Source of the DNA: CAJBVG01 sp943372995
GTDB lineage: Bacteria; Bacteroidota; Bacteroidia; Sphingobacteriales; Sphingobacteriaceae
NCBI GenBank assembly: GCA_943372995.1
Contig: CALSAQ010000001.1
Location: 186,001 to 250,000 of the forward strand
DNA: 64,000 nt
Direction of reading: 5' to 3'
A model generated the notes under the pieces. That model was not told where the DNA came from, did not search any database, and saw only the letters and a program-made list of their open reading frames with translations. A program made the translations under genes and the position numbers. This document shows positions 28,092 through 37,197 of this stretch, piece after piece. Every line of letters starts with the position of its first letter. Position 1 is the first letter of the stretch.

Positions 28092-30305
28092 TTACACATT
28101 GGTATTGTTAGCATCGAATCGACTTACATTAATAACCCCATTTACCAGCTTAAGTTTTTTGATAAGTGTATCCAAATGGGAGGTATCGTTCACGTATACC
28201 ATCAATGTTCCCTCAAAAATACCATCATCACTATCTACAGTAATTGATCGCATGTTTACTTTAAAGTCGTTGGATACCACTTTAGTAATGTTATTTACCA
28301 CACCCACCTCATCTGTCCCAACAATACGTATTCCTGTAAGGAATGCAATCTCTTTCTGCCCAGTCCATTTAGCTTTTACAATCCTATAGCCGAAATTCGA
28401 CATCAATTTGATGGCATTTGGACAATTGGTTCGATGTATCTTAATCCCTTCATTTATAGTTACAAAGCCAAATACATCGTCTCCTGGAATCGGATTACAA
28501 CAAGGAGCTAGCTTATAGTCAATTTTATGCAAATCTTCACCAATAACCAGTATGTCAGAGTCTTTACTCTTCACCTGTTTCATGTATTGATCAAGATTGT
28601 CTTTGTCGATTTTATGAGCACTTTTTGGTGGTGCTTTCTTCTCTGTTAATTGGTACTCTCTAAGTTCTTTCATGTCAATTTTGCCAATGGCTACATGATA
28701 GTAGAGTTCTGTGATATTTGCATAGCCAAGGAATAGGGCTATTTTATTGATGTTCTGATTGTTGTTGGTTATTTTCAGCGATTTTAACTTGCGATCTAAA
28801 ATCTCTTTTCCATCTTCTGCAACCTTAACTTTTTGTTCTTTTATTGCCGATTTTATTTTCGACTTTGCTTTACTGGTGATGACAAAATTTAACCAGTCTT
28901 CTTTAGGTTTTTGCTTATCGCTGCTAATTACTTCTACCTGATCTCCATTTTGTAGTTTATGAGAGAGAGGAACTAATTTGTGATTTACTTTTGCTCCAAT
29001 ACATTTAGCACCAAGGTCGGTATGTATTTCGAAGGCAAAATCGAGAGCGGTGGCACCAAATGGGAGCTTCATTAAATCGCCTTTTGGGGTAAAAATGAAA
29101 ATCTCATCAGAGAATAAATTCATTTTAAAATCGTCGAGGAAATCGAGTGCATTAGCTTCTGGACTATTTAATACCTCTCGAACCTTTTGTATCCATTGGT
29201 CTAAACCATTTTCACTGGTTTGTTCTTTGTATTTCCAATGTGCTGCAAATCCTTTCTCCGCAATTTCATTCATCCTTCGGCTTCGTATCTGCACTTCTAC
29301 CCATTTCCCTTGTGGGCCCATTACAGTAGTGTGTAGCGATTCGTAACCATTACCCTTAGGCGATGATATCCAATCGCGTAATCGGTCGGGATTTGGGATG
29401 TATTTGTCGGTTACAATAGAGTAGGCTTTCCAACAATCTGATTTTTCGTTTTCAAAACTACTCTCAAGAATTATTCTTATGGCAAATAGGTCGTATACTT
29501 CTTCGAAAGGGATGCCTTTCGATTTCATTTTCTTCCAAATGGAATGAATAGATTTTGGTCTGCCAAGTATTTCCGATTCTAAACCGATTTTTTTTAATTC
29601 ATCTTTAATCGGTTTAATAAATTCATTTATAAATTTAGAACGCTCACCTTTAGTTTCGTTTAATTTATTGGCAATAAACTTATACGTTGAAGCCTCTGTA
29701 TATTTCATCGAGAGGTCTTCAAGCTCCGATTTAATCGCATATAAACCTAAACGATGGGCGAGTGGGGCATATAAATAAATAGTTTCCGAAGAGATCTTCA
29801 ATTGTTTATCTCTTGGCATACTATCCAAGGTTCTCATGTTATGCAGCCTATCGGCAAGCTTTATCAGAATTACTCTTACATCATCGGCAAGAGTTAAAAG
29901 CATCTTTCTGAAGTTCTCCGCTTGAATAGAACTGGTTTGGTCGAATACTCCAGAGATTTTGGTTAAGCCATCGATAATGTTTGCTACTTTTTTCCCGAAT
30001 TCTCTTTCTATATCTTCCAGTGAGATGTTTGTGTCTTCAACTACGTCGTGTAATAAAGCACATACAATGGAGGTGGTTCCTAATCCGATTTCTTCGGCAG
30101 CAATTTGAGCAACAGCAATAGGGTGATAAATATAGGGTTCGCCAGATTTACGACGCATGTTTTTATGCGCTTCTACCGACATCTCAAAAGCCAAACGTAT
30201 TTGTCGCTTGTCGCCTTTCTCCATAGTAGGTTTACAGGCCTTCAATAAAGCACGGTATCGCTTTTGTATTTCCTTTTTCTCCGCTTCTAAATCAATGTTG
30301 TGCAT
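28092..30305 (-). CDS. Bifunctional (p)ppGpp synthetase/hydrolase, RelA/SpoT family
   Basis: Controls the stringent response. The N-terminal HD hydrolase domain is intact (YHPIAVAQIAAEE, CALLHDVVEDT, KLADRLHNMRTL), followed by the synthetase domain (RPKSIHSIWKKM, YDLFAIRII, NGYESLHTTVMGP, EVQIRSRRMNEIAEKGFAAHWKYKE), the TGS domain (FTPKGDLMKLPFGATALDFAFEIHT), a zinc-finger-like helical region (APCCNPIPGDDVFGF) and an ACT domain at the end. The HD motif argues for a Rel-type enzyme with both activities. The 737-residue length is normal. Confidence 0.96.
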   Translation of the reverse strand: MHNIDLEAEKKEIQKRYRALLKACKPTMEKGDKRQIRLAFEMSVEAHKNMRRKSGEPYIYHPIAVAQIAAEEIGLGTTSIVCALLHDVVEDTNISLEDIEREFGKKVANIIDGLTKISGVFDQTSSIQAENFRKMLLTLADDVRVILIKLADRLHNMRTLDSMPRDKQLKISSETIYLYAPLAHRLGLYAIKSELEDLSMKYTEASTYKFIANKLNETKGERSKFINEFIKPIKDELKKIGLESEILGRPKSIHSIWKKMKSKGIPFEEVYDLFAIRIILESSFENEKSDCWKAYSIVTDKYIPNPDRLRDWISSPKGNGYESLHTTVMGPQGKWVEVQIRSRRMNEIAEKGFAAHWKYKEQTSENGLDQWIQKVREVLNSPEANALDFLDDFKMNLFSDEIFIFTPKGDLMKLPFGATALDFAFEIHTDLGAKCIGAKVNHKLVPLSHKLQNGDQVEVISSDKQKPKEDWLNFVITSKAKSKIKSAIKEQKVKVAEDGKEILDRKLKSLKITNNNQNINKIALFLGYANITELYYHVAIGKIDMKELREYQLTEKKAPPKSAHKIDKDNLDQYMKQVKSKDSDILVIGEDLHKIDYKLAPCCNPIPGDDVFGFVTINEGIKIHRTNCPNAIKLMSNFGYRIVKAKWTGQKEIAFLTGIRIVGTDEVGVVNNITKVVSNDFKVNMRSITVDSDDGIFEGTLMVYVNDTSHLDTLIKKLKLVNGVINVSRFDANNTNV

Positions 30306-30381
30306 GGCTAAATGTAAAAAAAATCATTCTTTTATGTAAATGAAAATAATAATTATGATGATATTTGGTTTTATTGAATAT

Positions 30382-30984
30382 ATGAGATTAATCAAATTCT
30401 TTGTATTTATCATTATTACAACGTTTTACTTCACAAAAAGTGTGAATGCTCAACAAGAGGTAAAGCAGATAGGAAAGAATGATACCATCATATTACCTGC
30501 GATTATCGTAAATGGTGATACAATCCCATATATATACCTTCCTGTGATTAATATTTACTCTACCAGAGTTTTTAAATCGAAGCGTGAACAAATACGTTAT
30601 ACTAAACTAAGAAGAGACGTTACCAAGGTATGGCCTTATGCAAAATTAGCTGGGGTAATGTTTAATCAACTCGAAAAAGAGTTAAAAATGACTAACGATA
30701 AGCGTGTACAGAAGGCATTAATTGATAAAACAGAGAAGGAAATCAAAGAGAAATTCGAAGACGAATTAAAGAAGCTAACCGTAACACAAGGGCGCATCTT
30801 AATTAAATTAATCGACAGGCAAACAGGGAATACTTCTTACGAAGTGGTTCAAGATTTAAAAGGTAAATTCTCTGCATTCTTTTGGCAATCCTTAGCCCGA
30901 TTATTTGGCTCCAACCTCAAATCTCATTACGATCCCTATGGCGAAGACGCCGAGATAGAGAAGATAGTAGTGAGTATTGAGTAG
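30382..30984 (+). CDS. DUF4294 family secreted protein
   Basis: The start at 30382 gives a clean signal peptide (MRLIKFFVFIIITTFYF, cleavage after SVNA); an upstream ATG at 30340 is possible. The mature protein has the DUF4294 features PVINIYSTRVFKSKREQIRYTKLRRDVTKVWPYAKLA and GKFSAFFWQSLARLFGSNLKSHYDP, conserved in Bacteroidota and of unknown function. The last codons (VVSIE) and the stop are part of a heptad repeat that continues into the promoter of bshB1. Confidence 0.82.
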   Translation: MRLIKFFVFIIITTFYFTKSVNAQQEVKQIGKNDTIILPAIIVNGDTIPYIYLPVINIYSTRVFKSKREQIRYTKLRRDVTKVWPYAKLAGVMFNQLEKELKMTNDKRVQKALIDKTEKEIKEKFEDELKKLTVTQGRILIKLIDRQTGNTSYEVVQDLKGKFSAFFWQSLARLFGSNLKSHYDPYGEDAEIEKIVVSIE

Positions 30985-31048
30985 TGAGTAGTGAGTAGTG
31001 AGTAGTGGTAAAATTATCTCACTACTCACTACTCAATACTCACTACTC
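30966..31048. repeat. Heptad repeat hairpin with a perfect stem of about 29 bp
   Basis: GTAGTGA/GTATTGA units run from 30966 to 31006 and their reverse complement from 31018 to 31048, with a loop of about 11 bases (GTAAAATTATC). The stem is perfect over about 29 bp. The left arm includes the stop codon of the DUF4294 gene, and the right arm abuts the -7 box of bshB1. Confidence 0.9.
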
Positions 31049-31052
31049 TTAT

Positions 31053-31060
31053 TATCTTTG
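31053..31060 (+). promoter_or_regulatory. Leaderless-type promoter of bshB1
   Basis: TATCTTTG, a perfect TAnnTTTG box, is followed by CCCC and the ATG at 31065. The same 15-base block recurs at 45842-45856. With only four bases between box and ATG, transcription should start at or within the start codon. Confidence 0.6.
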
Positions 31061-31064
31061 CCCC

Positions 31065-31787
31065 ATGAAACTAGATATACTCGTATTCGCGGCTCATCCT
31101 GATGATGCTGAAATGTCGTGTTCAGGCACCATAATGAGAGCAATAAGTGAAGGAAAAAAGGTAGGTATTGTTGACCTCACCAGAGGGGAGATGGGAACTC
31201 GTGGCACTGCAGAAACACGTAAAGCAGAGTCGGATGCGGCGACAAAAATTTTAGGAATTCATACTCGTGAAAATTTAGAACTCGACGATTGTTTTTTCGA
31301 AATCAATAAAGAAACTCAACTCAAAGTAATTGCAAAAATTCGCAAGTATCGTCCGAAAGTGGTTATCGCTAATGCAATTACCGACCGACACCCTGATCAT
31401 GGAAGGGCAGCAAAATTAATTCAAGAGTCGTTTTTCAAATCAGGATTATCAAAAATTATAACTCTCGACGAAAGTGGAAATCCTCAAGAAGCATATCGTC
31501 CGGATTCTCTATTTCATTACATCCAGGATAATCATATTAAACCTGATTTCGTTGTTGATATCACAGCATTTGTAGATAGAAAAATGGAATCGATAAAAGC
31601 CTTTAAAACTCAATTCTTCGACCCTAATTCTACAGAACCTCAAACTTATATTTCTAAACCCGATTTCCTTGAATCGTTAATTGGTAGGAATAGGGAATAT
31701 GGTAAACTGTTAAAGGAAGGAACTTTTGCCGAAGGCTTTACTGTAAATAAGCCTGTAGAAGTGAAAGACATTACCGAGATATTCTAA
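31065..31787 (+). CDS. bshB1: Bacillithiol biosynthesis deacetylase BshB1
   Basis: Zinc deacetylase that removes acetyl from GlcNAc-malate in bacillithiol synthesis. It has the LmbE-fold start LDILVFAAHPDDAEMSCSGT (zinc ligands His11 and Asp14), then DLTRGEMGTRGTAETR, the substrate-binding TDRHPDHGRAAKL with the third ligand His, and late RNREYGKLLKEGTFAEGF. It is 240 residues from the ATG at 31065, chosen over an upstream frame made of repeat sequence. bshA and bshC are not in the window. A strong terminator follows. Confidence 0.93.
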   Translation: MKLDILVFAAHPDDAEMSCSGTIMRAISEGKKVGIVDLTRGEMGTRGTAETRKAESDAATKILGIHTRENLELDDCFFEINKETQLKVIAKIRKYRPKVVIANAITDRHPDHGRAAKLIQESFFKSGLSKIITLDESGNPQEAYRPDSLFHYIQDNHIKPDFVVDITAFVDRKMESIKAFKTQFFDPNSTEPQTYISKPDFLESLIGRNREYGKLLKEGTFAEGFTVNKPVEVKDITEIF

Positions 31788-31789
31788 CT

Positions 31790-31823
31790 AAAAAAGTCCT
31801 CCGTACGTACAGAGGACTTTTTT
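31790..31823 (+). terminator. Rho-independent terminator after bshB1
   Basis: AAAAAGTCCTC pairs with GAGGACTTTTT around a ten-base loop and is followed by a T run, just after the bshB1 stop codon. It is near-symmetric, so it could also stop read-through from the minus strand. Confidence 0.9.
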
Positions 31824-31915
31824 ATGTTATCAATCCAACATAATCATTGGGACAATAAAGAACATTGATTGATATGATATAGACGCATAGAATATGACTA
31901 TGGTTGTATCAATCT

Positions 31916-33040
31916 TTAATTATTTCCAGCTTGTTCTTGATTTTCTCCACCTTCTTCTTTTTTACTTCCTTTTATTTTAGTGTTTTTATCAATTCCTGAT
32001 AATACTTCAATATTGATACCATCAGATAAACCTGTTTTAATAAAGGTTTTCTTGAAGTTTTGAGGTGTAGTTCCTTCTACTTCTACATAAGCTTTATCTT
32101 TTTCGAATTTAATTAAACTCTCTGCGATACTTAGAACAGAATCTCTGCGATCCAATACAATATCAGCATTGGCACTATAACCAGCACGAATAAAACTACC
32201 AGGTTTCAATTTCATTGCTGCTTTTATTTCAAATTGAATAGCTCCATCTTGTTCAACACCTTTAGGAGAGATGTACTCTAAAACTGCATCGTATTTTTCT
32301 TCGGTAATTGCACCAATGGTAACAATTAGAGCCATGCCTGATTTAATCTTGCCAACTTCTGATTCGTCAACTTTTCCTTGGAAAATCATGTCTTTCATAT
32401 CGGCAATGCTGGCAATGGTTGTTCCTTCGTTAAAAGTATTACTCTCGATAACCGAGTTTCCTACCTTTACTGGAACGTTTAATATCATACCATCAATGGT
32501 TGCGGTAATGATGGTGTTGGTTGCATTACCCATCGACTTAGAACTACCTTGTTTAATCAACTGCAAGTTGTTATCAGCACTCTCTAATTCTTCTTTAGCA
32601 TTGTTGTAGTTTACTTCAAAACGTTGAAATTCTGAAGCAGAAATTACTCTTTGCTCATATATTTTCTTATTACGATCGTAATCAGCTTTTGCATTGTTGA
32701 AGTTTATCTTCGCGCGATTTAATCTGCTCTCTGCTTCATTCAAATTTACCATGTTTGGAATAATTTTCACTCGAGCAATTTTATCACCTCTACGAACCAT
32801 CTTACCAGCTTCTACATAAAGCTCTTCAATAATACCTGATACACGAGGTTTAATGTCGACTTCTCTACGCGGAACTACTGCACCAGTAGCCACGGTCTTT
32901 TTAATGATGTTGTTTACACTAGCTTTTTCGATGTTGTATACCTCAGGAGTTTTCTCCGATTTTTTATACAAGTAATACAACGTGCCAATAAACACGACAC
33001 CAATTAAACTAAACAATACAATGCGAACAATTTTCTTCAT
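31916..33040 (-). CDS. Periplasmic adaptor (membrane fusion) protein of an ABC export system, MacA-like
   Basis: An N-terminal membrane anchor (residues 5-26) precedes the HlyD/RND adaptor layout: barrel-sandwich half (VVPRREVDIKPRVSGIIEELYVEAG), helical hairpin (about 95-170), second half-lipoyl (TIDGMILNVPVKVGNSV), then a beta-barrel (GMALIVTIGAITEEKYDAVLEYISP) and a membrane-proximal domain. It ends in a short charged tail. It works with the two permeases and ATPase encoded upstream on the same strand, linking them to an outer-membrane channel not seen in this window. Substrate unknown. Confidence 0.9.
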   Translation of the reverse strand: MKKIVRIVLFSLIGVVFIGTLYYLYKKSEKTPEVYNIEKASVNNIIKKTVATGAVVPRREVDIKPRVSGIIEELYVEAGKMVRRGDKIARVKIIPNMVNLNEAESRLNRAKINFNNAKADYDRNKKIYEQRVISASEFQRFEVNYNNAKEELESADNNLQLIKQGSSKSMGNATNTIITATIDGMILNVPVKVGNSVIESNTFNEGTTIASIADMKDMIFQGKVDESEVGKIKSGMALIVTIGAITEEKYDAVLEYISPKGVEQDGAIQFEIKAAMKLKPGSFIRAGYSANADIVLDRRDSVLSIAESLIKFEKDKAYVEVEGTTPQNFKKTFIKTGLSDGINIEVLSGIDKNTKIKGSKKEEGGENQEQAGNN

Positions 33041-33045
33041 ACTAT

Positions 33046-33169
33046 TTTTCTAAATTCTAAATTCTAAATTTTTAAATCCTAAATCCTAATAAAAACTCAA
33101 GCACATTAACACATTAATCACGAGCGCACGAATCACGAGCACACGAATCACGAATCACGAGCACACGAA
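33046..33169. repeat. Composite heptad/octad repeat cluster
   Basis: Three kinds of short tandem repeat follow one another: CTAAATT/CCTAAAT (33050-33085), ACATTAAC/ACATTAAT (about 33103-33118) and ACGAATC/ACGAGCAC (about 33120-33168). No inverted arm is obvious. It separates the second permease gene from the adaptor gene in the export operon. Confidence 0.7.
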
Positions 33170-34432
33170 CTATCCATCCGCCCTCAAAGCCTCTATAGGC
33201 TTCACTTGTATAGCTCTCTTCGCTGGAATAAATCCAGCCAATGCACCGGATACAATTAATATCGTTAGGGCAGTAATTGCAATATTTAAATCCACTTCTG
33301 GATTTTTAAACATTCCTCCATCAGGGTTTGCACCAATGGCCGAATTTACCATCTCTAAAATCCCTATCCCTAATACTAATCCCATGTATCCAGCAATAGT
33401 GGTGAGGAACACCGATTCTAAAATAATCTGACTCACAACTTTCCAAGGTGTAGCACCCAACGCTCGTTTTATTCCAATTTCTTTAGTTCTTTCTTTTACA
33501 ACAATCAACATAATATTACTTACACCAATTACACCTGCTACAAGTGTACCAATACCTACAATCCACACCAGTAAATCAATGCCGTTGAATAGTCCGGATA
33601 TTTTACCAAACTCTTTACCCATGTTCCAATGTCCAATGGCCAACTGATCATCAGGAGAAACATGGTGACGTTTTTTAAGTAATTCGATCACTTTATTCTC
33701 TACCAATTCAACTGGTATGTTTGGTTTAGAAGTAATAGAATACCAACCCACTAAATTTCCAAAGTTAAATGCAGTTTGAAAAGTGCTGAAGGGAACATAT
33801 ACTGTTTGTGCTTCCTCTTGACCTTGGCCTCCAGATTGTTTGGTTTTAAATAGACCCACGACCTGAAAGTATACACCGTTAATCTTAATGTACTTACCCA
33901 ACGGATCTTCATCTTTTTCGAATAAAATTTCTTGAACACGATTTCCGATAACGGCTACTTTTCTTTTTTGTTCAATATCATATTGATTAATGAATCGCCC
34001 CTTGAGGTTTTTCATGGGTTGAATTTTTTGAAACTCAGGAAAATCGCCAAACACCGAAAATTGCCCTGTTTTTACTCCTCTGCTCACGTTGTTACCGCCT
34101 CTAAAACCTCCCAACTGATTTCTAGCACATACATACTCAGCCTCTGGTACTTGATTTTTTATAGCCTCAGTATCTTCGTTATTATAATTAAATCGACGAC
34201 CAGGTTGAAATCCTTGATAAGCTTTATTTGTTTTCTGTGTCCAAACAAAAAAACTATTGGTAGCAAAACCATCGAATCCTCCAATTACCCCATTTCTTAA
34301 TCCGTTTCCAGAGCCCAGCATAATTACGAGCATGAATATACCCCAGAATACACCAAATGCAGTTAAGCTTGTGCGTAACTTGTTTTTTTTGATGGTGCTA
34401 AATATTTCTTGCCAGTTATCTTGATCGAACAT
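33170..34432 (-). CDS. MacB/FtsX-type ABC transporter permease
   Basis: 420 residues. An N-terminal helix (about 18-40) is followed by a MacB-PCD periplasmic domain (about 50-270) and three C-terminal membrane helices with VVKERTKEIGIKRALGATP, the hallmark of FtsX-like permeases, in the cytosolic loop. It lies 12 bp downstream of a paralogous permease (34445-35674); the pair probably forms a heterodimer. The family couples ATP hydrolysis to mechanical extrusion of substrates from the periplasm rather than transport through the inner membrane. Confidence 0.92.
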   Translation of the reverse strand: MFDQDNWQEIFSTIKKNKLRTSLTAFGVFWGIFMLVIMLGSGNGLRNGVIGGFDGFATNSFFVWTQKTNKAYQGFQPGRRFNYNNEDTEAIKNQVPEAEYVCARNQLGGFRGGNNVSRGVKTGQFSVFGDFPEFQKIQPMKNLKGRFINQYDIEQKRKVAVIGNRVQEILFEKDEDPLGKYIKINGVYFQVVGLFKTKQSGGQGQEEAQTVYVPFSTFQTAFNFGNLVGWYSITSKPNIPVELVENKVIELLKKRHHVSPDDQLAIGHWNMGKEFGKISGLFNGIDLLVWIVGIGTLVAGVIGVSNIMLIVVKERTKEIGIKRALGATPWKVVSQIILESVFLTTIAGYMGLVLGIGILEMVNSAIGANPDGGMFKNPEVDLNIAITALTILIVSGALAGFIPAKRAIQVKPIEALRADG

Positions 34433-34444
34433 AATATTTGTTTT

Positions 34445-35674
34445 TTATTCGTCGCGTAATGCTTCAATAGGTTTTATTCTCGCCGCTTTTAATGCCGGCA
34501 CAAATCCAGCAACAGCTCCCGCAAAAATTAGAAATAAAGTTGCCGAAATAGCAATGCCTAAATCAACTTCTGGGTTTCTGAAAAAATCAGAAGGTGGCAT
34601 AAATTTCTTCGCCAACTCTGTAGTAACTACACCCAAAACTAGTCCTATGTATCCTGCAAATCCTGTAATCAATACCGATTCTTGAATCACCAAACTAACA
34701 ATAGAGAAAGGGGTAGCTCCAATAGCTTTTCGCACACCGATTTCTTTGGTACGTTCTTTTACTACTATCATCATAATATTACTTACTCCAACAATTCCTG
34801 CGATGATAGTCCCAATTCCAATTATTCCTACGAAGAACTTTATCCCATTCAACATGTTCATCACATTCTTGTAGTTTTCATTATTGTCGAAAGCAAACAA
34901 TGCTCTTTCGTCGCTCGGATCAATTTTGTATTTAGAGTAGATGTAACTTTTCGATTCTTCTAACATTCGCTTACTCTGCGATAAACTCGATTTACCTGTG
35001 CTATACCAAATCACATCAACAAAATCTTTTCCATTGTATGTCTTTTGCATAGTAGAGATAGGAATGTACATCCTATCATTATCTTGTCTTCCTTCATCCG
35101 TAAACACACCAATTACTTTAAAAGGTACTCCAGTAACATCAATATATTTACCAATAGGATCTTCGTCTTTGAACAATGCTTCTTTAACTGGTTTACCAAT
35201 TACTGCTACTTTACGTGCTTCCGCAATATCAATAGCATTTAGGAAACGCCCATTAATGATATTGCATTTCTCTAATTTATCGTGATCTTTTTCGCAGGCC
35301 CTTACCAAAAACGAACCTTTTTCATTTTTGTAATTGATGCTTTTAATATTAGGAACATCTCTAGCTACAGTAATGTATTCTATTCCTGGTATATTGTTTT
35401 TTATGTAATCGTAGTCTTCGTTTTTCAAACGAATTCTTCTTCCGATTTGCATTCCTTGGTAGGGGATACTCGTTTCACCACCTTGTATCCAAATGGCATT
35501 ACTCGCATCGGCTAAGAACTGATGCTCGGCTCCGTTCTTTAGACCCTGACCAGAACCCAACAATACAATTAAAATGAAAATACCCCAAGCTACAGAGAAG
35601 CCTGTTAGAAATGTACGAAGTCGGTTTTTCTGAATCGTACTAAAAATCTCTTGCCATTTATCTAAATCAAACAT
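34445..35674 (-). CDS. MacB/FtsX-type ABC transporter permease (paralogue)
   Basis: 409 residues with the same layout as its neighbour: N-terminal helix, MacB-PCD domain, three C-terminal helices and the loop VVKERTKEIGVRKAIGATP. The beginnings are nearly alike (MFDLDKWQEIFSTIQKNRLRT against MFDQDNWQEIFSTIKKNKLRT), showing tandem duplication. The start overlaps the ATPase gene's end by 8 bases, which indicates translational coupling. Confidence 0.92.
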   Translation of the reverse strand: MFDLDKWQEIFSTIQKNRLRTFLTGFSVAWGIFILIVLLGSGQGLKNGAEHQFLADASNAIWIQGGETSIPYQGMQIGRRIRLKNEDYDYIKNNIPGIEYITVARDVPNIKSINYKNEKGSFLVRACEKDHDKLEKCNIINGRFLNAIDIAEARKVAVIGKPVKEALFKDEDPIGKYIDVTGVPFKVIGVFTDEGRQDNDRMYIPISTMQKTYNGKDFVDVIWYSTGKSSLSQSKRMLEESKSYIYSKYKIDPSDERALFAFDNNENYKNVMNMLNGIKFFVGIIGIGTIIAGIVGVSNIMMIVVKERTKEIGVRKAIGATPFSIVSLVIQESVLITGFAGYIGLVLGVVTTELAKKFMPPSDFFRNPEVDLGIAISATLFLIFAGAVAGFVPALKAARIKPIEALRDE

Positions 35675-36341
35675 GGTTTGTATTTTCTATAACACCATCT
35701 TTTAATCGTATTACTCGATCTGTTTTTGCTGCAATATCGTGTTCGTGAGTTACTATAATGATAGTCATTCCAGTATCATTAATTTCTTTTAGCAAATTCA
35801 TCACCTCGTAAGAAGTCTGTGTATCTAAGGCTCCTGTAGGTTCATCTGCTAGAATAATTTTAGGCTCTGCAATTAGTGCTCTTGCTATAGCTACCCTTTG
35901 TTTCTGTCCACCCGACATTTCACTGGGTAAATGCTCCGCCCATTCTTTTAATCCCACCTTCTCTAAATATTCCATCGCTATTGCATTTCTTTTTTTACGC
36001 GCAACTCCTTTGTAATATAAAGGAAGGGCCACATTCTCCATCGCGTTTTTAAACGATATCAAATTGAACGACTGAAACACAAAACCCAACATCTGGTTTC
36101 TGTATTTTGCAGCTTGTGTTTCCGATAGGTTTTTTATTAAGGTATTATCTAACCAATATTCACCATCATCGTAATGATCGAGCATACCCAAAATATTAAG
36201 CATGGTCGATTTACCAGAACCCGAAGAACCCATAATCGATACAAATTCTCCTTCATTAATTTTCATGTCAATCCCCTTTAATACCTTCATGGGATTGTTG
36301 CCTATATAGTAAGATTTGCTTATGCTTTTTAACTCAATCAT
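35667..36341 (-). CDS. ABC transporter ATP-binding protein, MacB/LolD type
   Basis: 224 residues from the ATG at 36341. It has Walker A GSSGSGKST (Lys44), the Q-loop FVFQSFNLI, signature MSGGQKQRVAIARAL, Walker B IILADEPTGALD and the switch His in IIVTHEHD. The family works with FtsX-type permeases, which are the next two genes. Gene order ATPase-permease-permease-adaptor is common in Bacteroidota. Confidence 0.94.
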   Translation of the reverse strand: MIELKSISKSYYIGNNPMKVLKGIDMKINEGEFVSIMGSSGSGKSTMLNILGMLDHYDDGEYWLDNTLIKNLSETQAAKYRNQMLGFVFQSFNLISFKNAMENVALPLYYKGVARKKRNAIAMEYLEKVGLKEWAEHLPSEMSGGQKQRVAIARALIAEPKIILADEPTGALDTQTSYEVMNLLKEINDTGMTIIIVTHEHDIAAKTDRVIRLKDGVIENTNHV

Positions 36342-36530
36342 AATACCAAGTATAAGCATTGAAATTTACTATATAGCCTTATTAACGGTATTGTTACAAC
36401 CTTTATTGATGGGTTCTTTGAGTAATAATAGTGTTTGTAATGCAATCGGAAATTTGTAATTTTATTGATATATTTTTTCGAGAATTATATTTCTGTGATA
36501 TAAGTCATGTTTTTTATATAGTTCCAGAGT

Positions 36531-36538
36531 TACTTTTG
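36531..36538 (+). promoter_or_regulatory. Bacteroidota -7 box
   Basis: TACTTTTG fits TAnnTTTG and lies 20 bases before the ATG at 36559. The rest of the divergent gap (36342-36530) is AT-rich, and I see no other element in it. Confidence 0.5.
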
Positions 36539-36558
36539 TAGTACTAAATAATCTAAAA

Positions 36559-37197
36559 ATGAAAAACACCCTCCAAAAACTACTTTTATTGGCTTTTATC
36601 CTAATAAATGCAATAAGCATTAAGGCACAAACTGTAACTCCTATAGTTGAATTAGATAGTAAAATAGTATTTAAAGCAGAGATGGTTAGATTGTGGATTG
36701 ATAATGTTTATTGGACTCGTCAATCTATATTGTGTTTAACCGATCGTTTACCTGGTGCTGAAGAAACTATATATCGTTTGATGAAAAATCAAGAAGATAT
36801 GGGCTCAATGTTTACAAAATACTATGGAAAAAAACGTGGTGATGAATTTTGTGAGTTAATAAGTTCCAATACCTCTAATGTAGTAAATATCATAAGAAGT
36901 ACAAGTAGAGGAAGCACTCTCGAAACTGAAAAAGAGAAAAAGAGAATGCTCAATAATATCAACGCAATTACCAATTACTTAAGTCATATTAATCCATATT
37001 GGAAGAATGAAGATTTACATAAATTGTTTTTCCTTCAAGTTGAGCTATTGAATAATCAGATTGAATATCGTTTAGCTGAAAATTATCCTGCAGATATTCA
37101 AAATGTAGATAGGTCTTTATCCGAAGCTTTTACTTTAGCTAATTTCTTAGCTGATGGAATTATTCTACAGTTCCCTGAACGTTTTAGGGAGAATTAA
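36559..37197 (+). CDS. Secreted protein of unknown function, 212 residues
   Basis: Signal peptide MKNTLQKLLLLAFILINAISIKA, then an all-helical mature domain: VRLWIDNVYWTRQSILCLTDRLPGAEETIYRLMKNQEDMGSMFTKYYGKKRGDEFCELI. This pattern (W-x-x-H/N-V-x-W-T-R, RLxxNQxDMG, YYG) resembles small helical proteins of Firmicutes that are often labelled acetylglutamate kinase without real support. No catalytic site can be named. It is convergent with the VOC gene and overlaps it by four bases. Confidence 0.7.
   Translation: MKNTLQKLLLLAFILINAISIKAQTVTPIVELDSKIVFKAEMVRLWIDNVYWTRQSILCLTDRLPGAEETIYRLMKNQEDMGSMFTKYYGKKRGDEFCELISSNTSNVVNIIRSTSRGSTLETEKEKKRMLNNINAITNYLSHINPYWKNEDLHKLFFLQVELLNNQIEYRLAENYPADIQNVDRSLSEAFTLANFLADGIILQFPERFREN

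Noticed and set aside
36559..37197. Annotation as acetylglutamate kinase
   Set aside because: There is no amino-acid-kinase motif, the protein is short and helical, and it carries a signal peptide.
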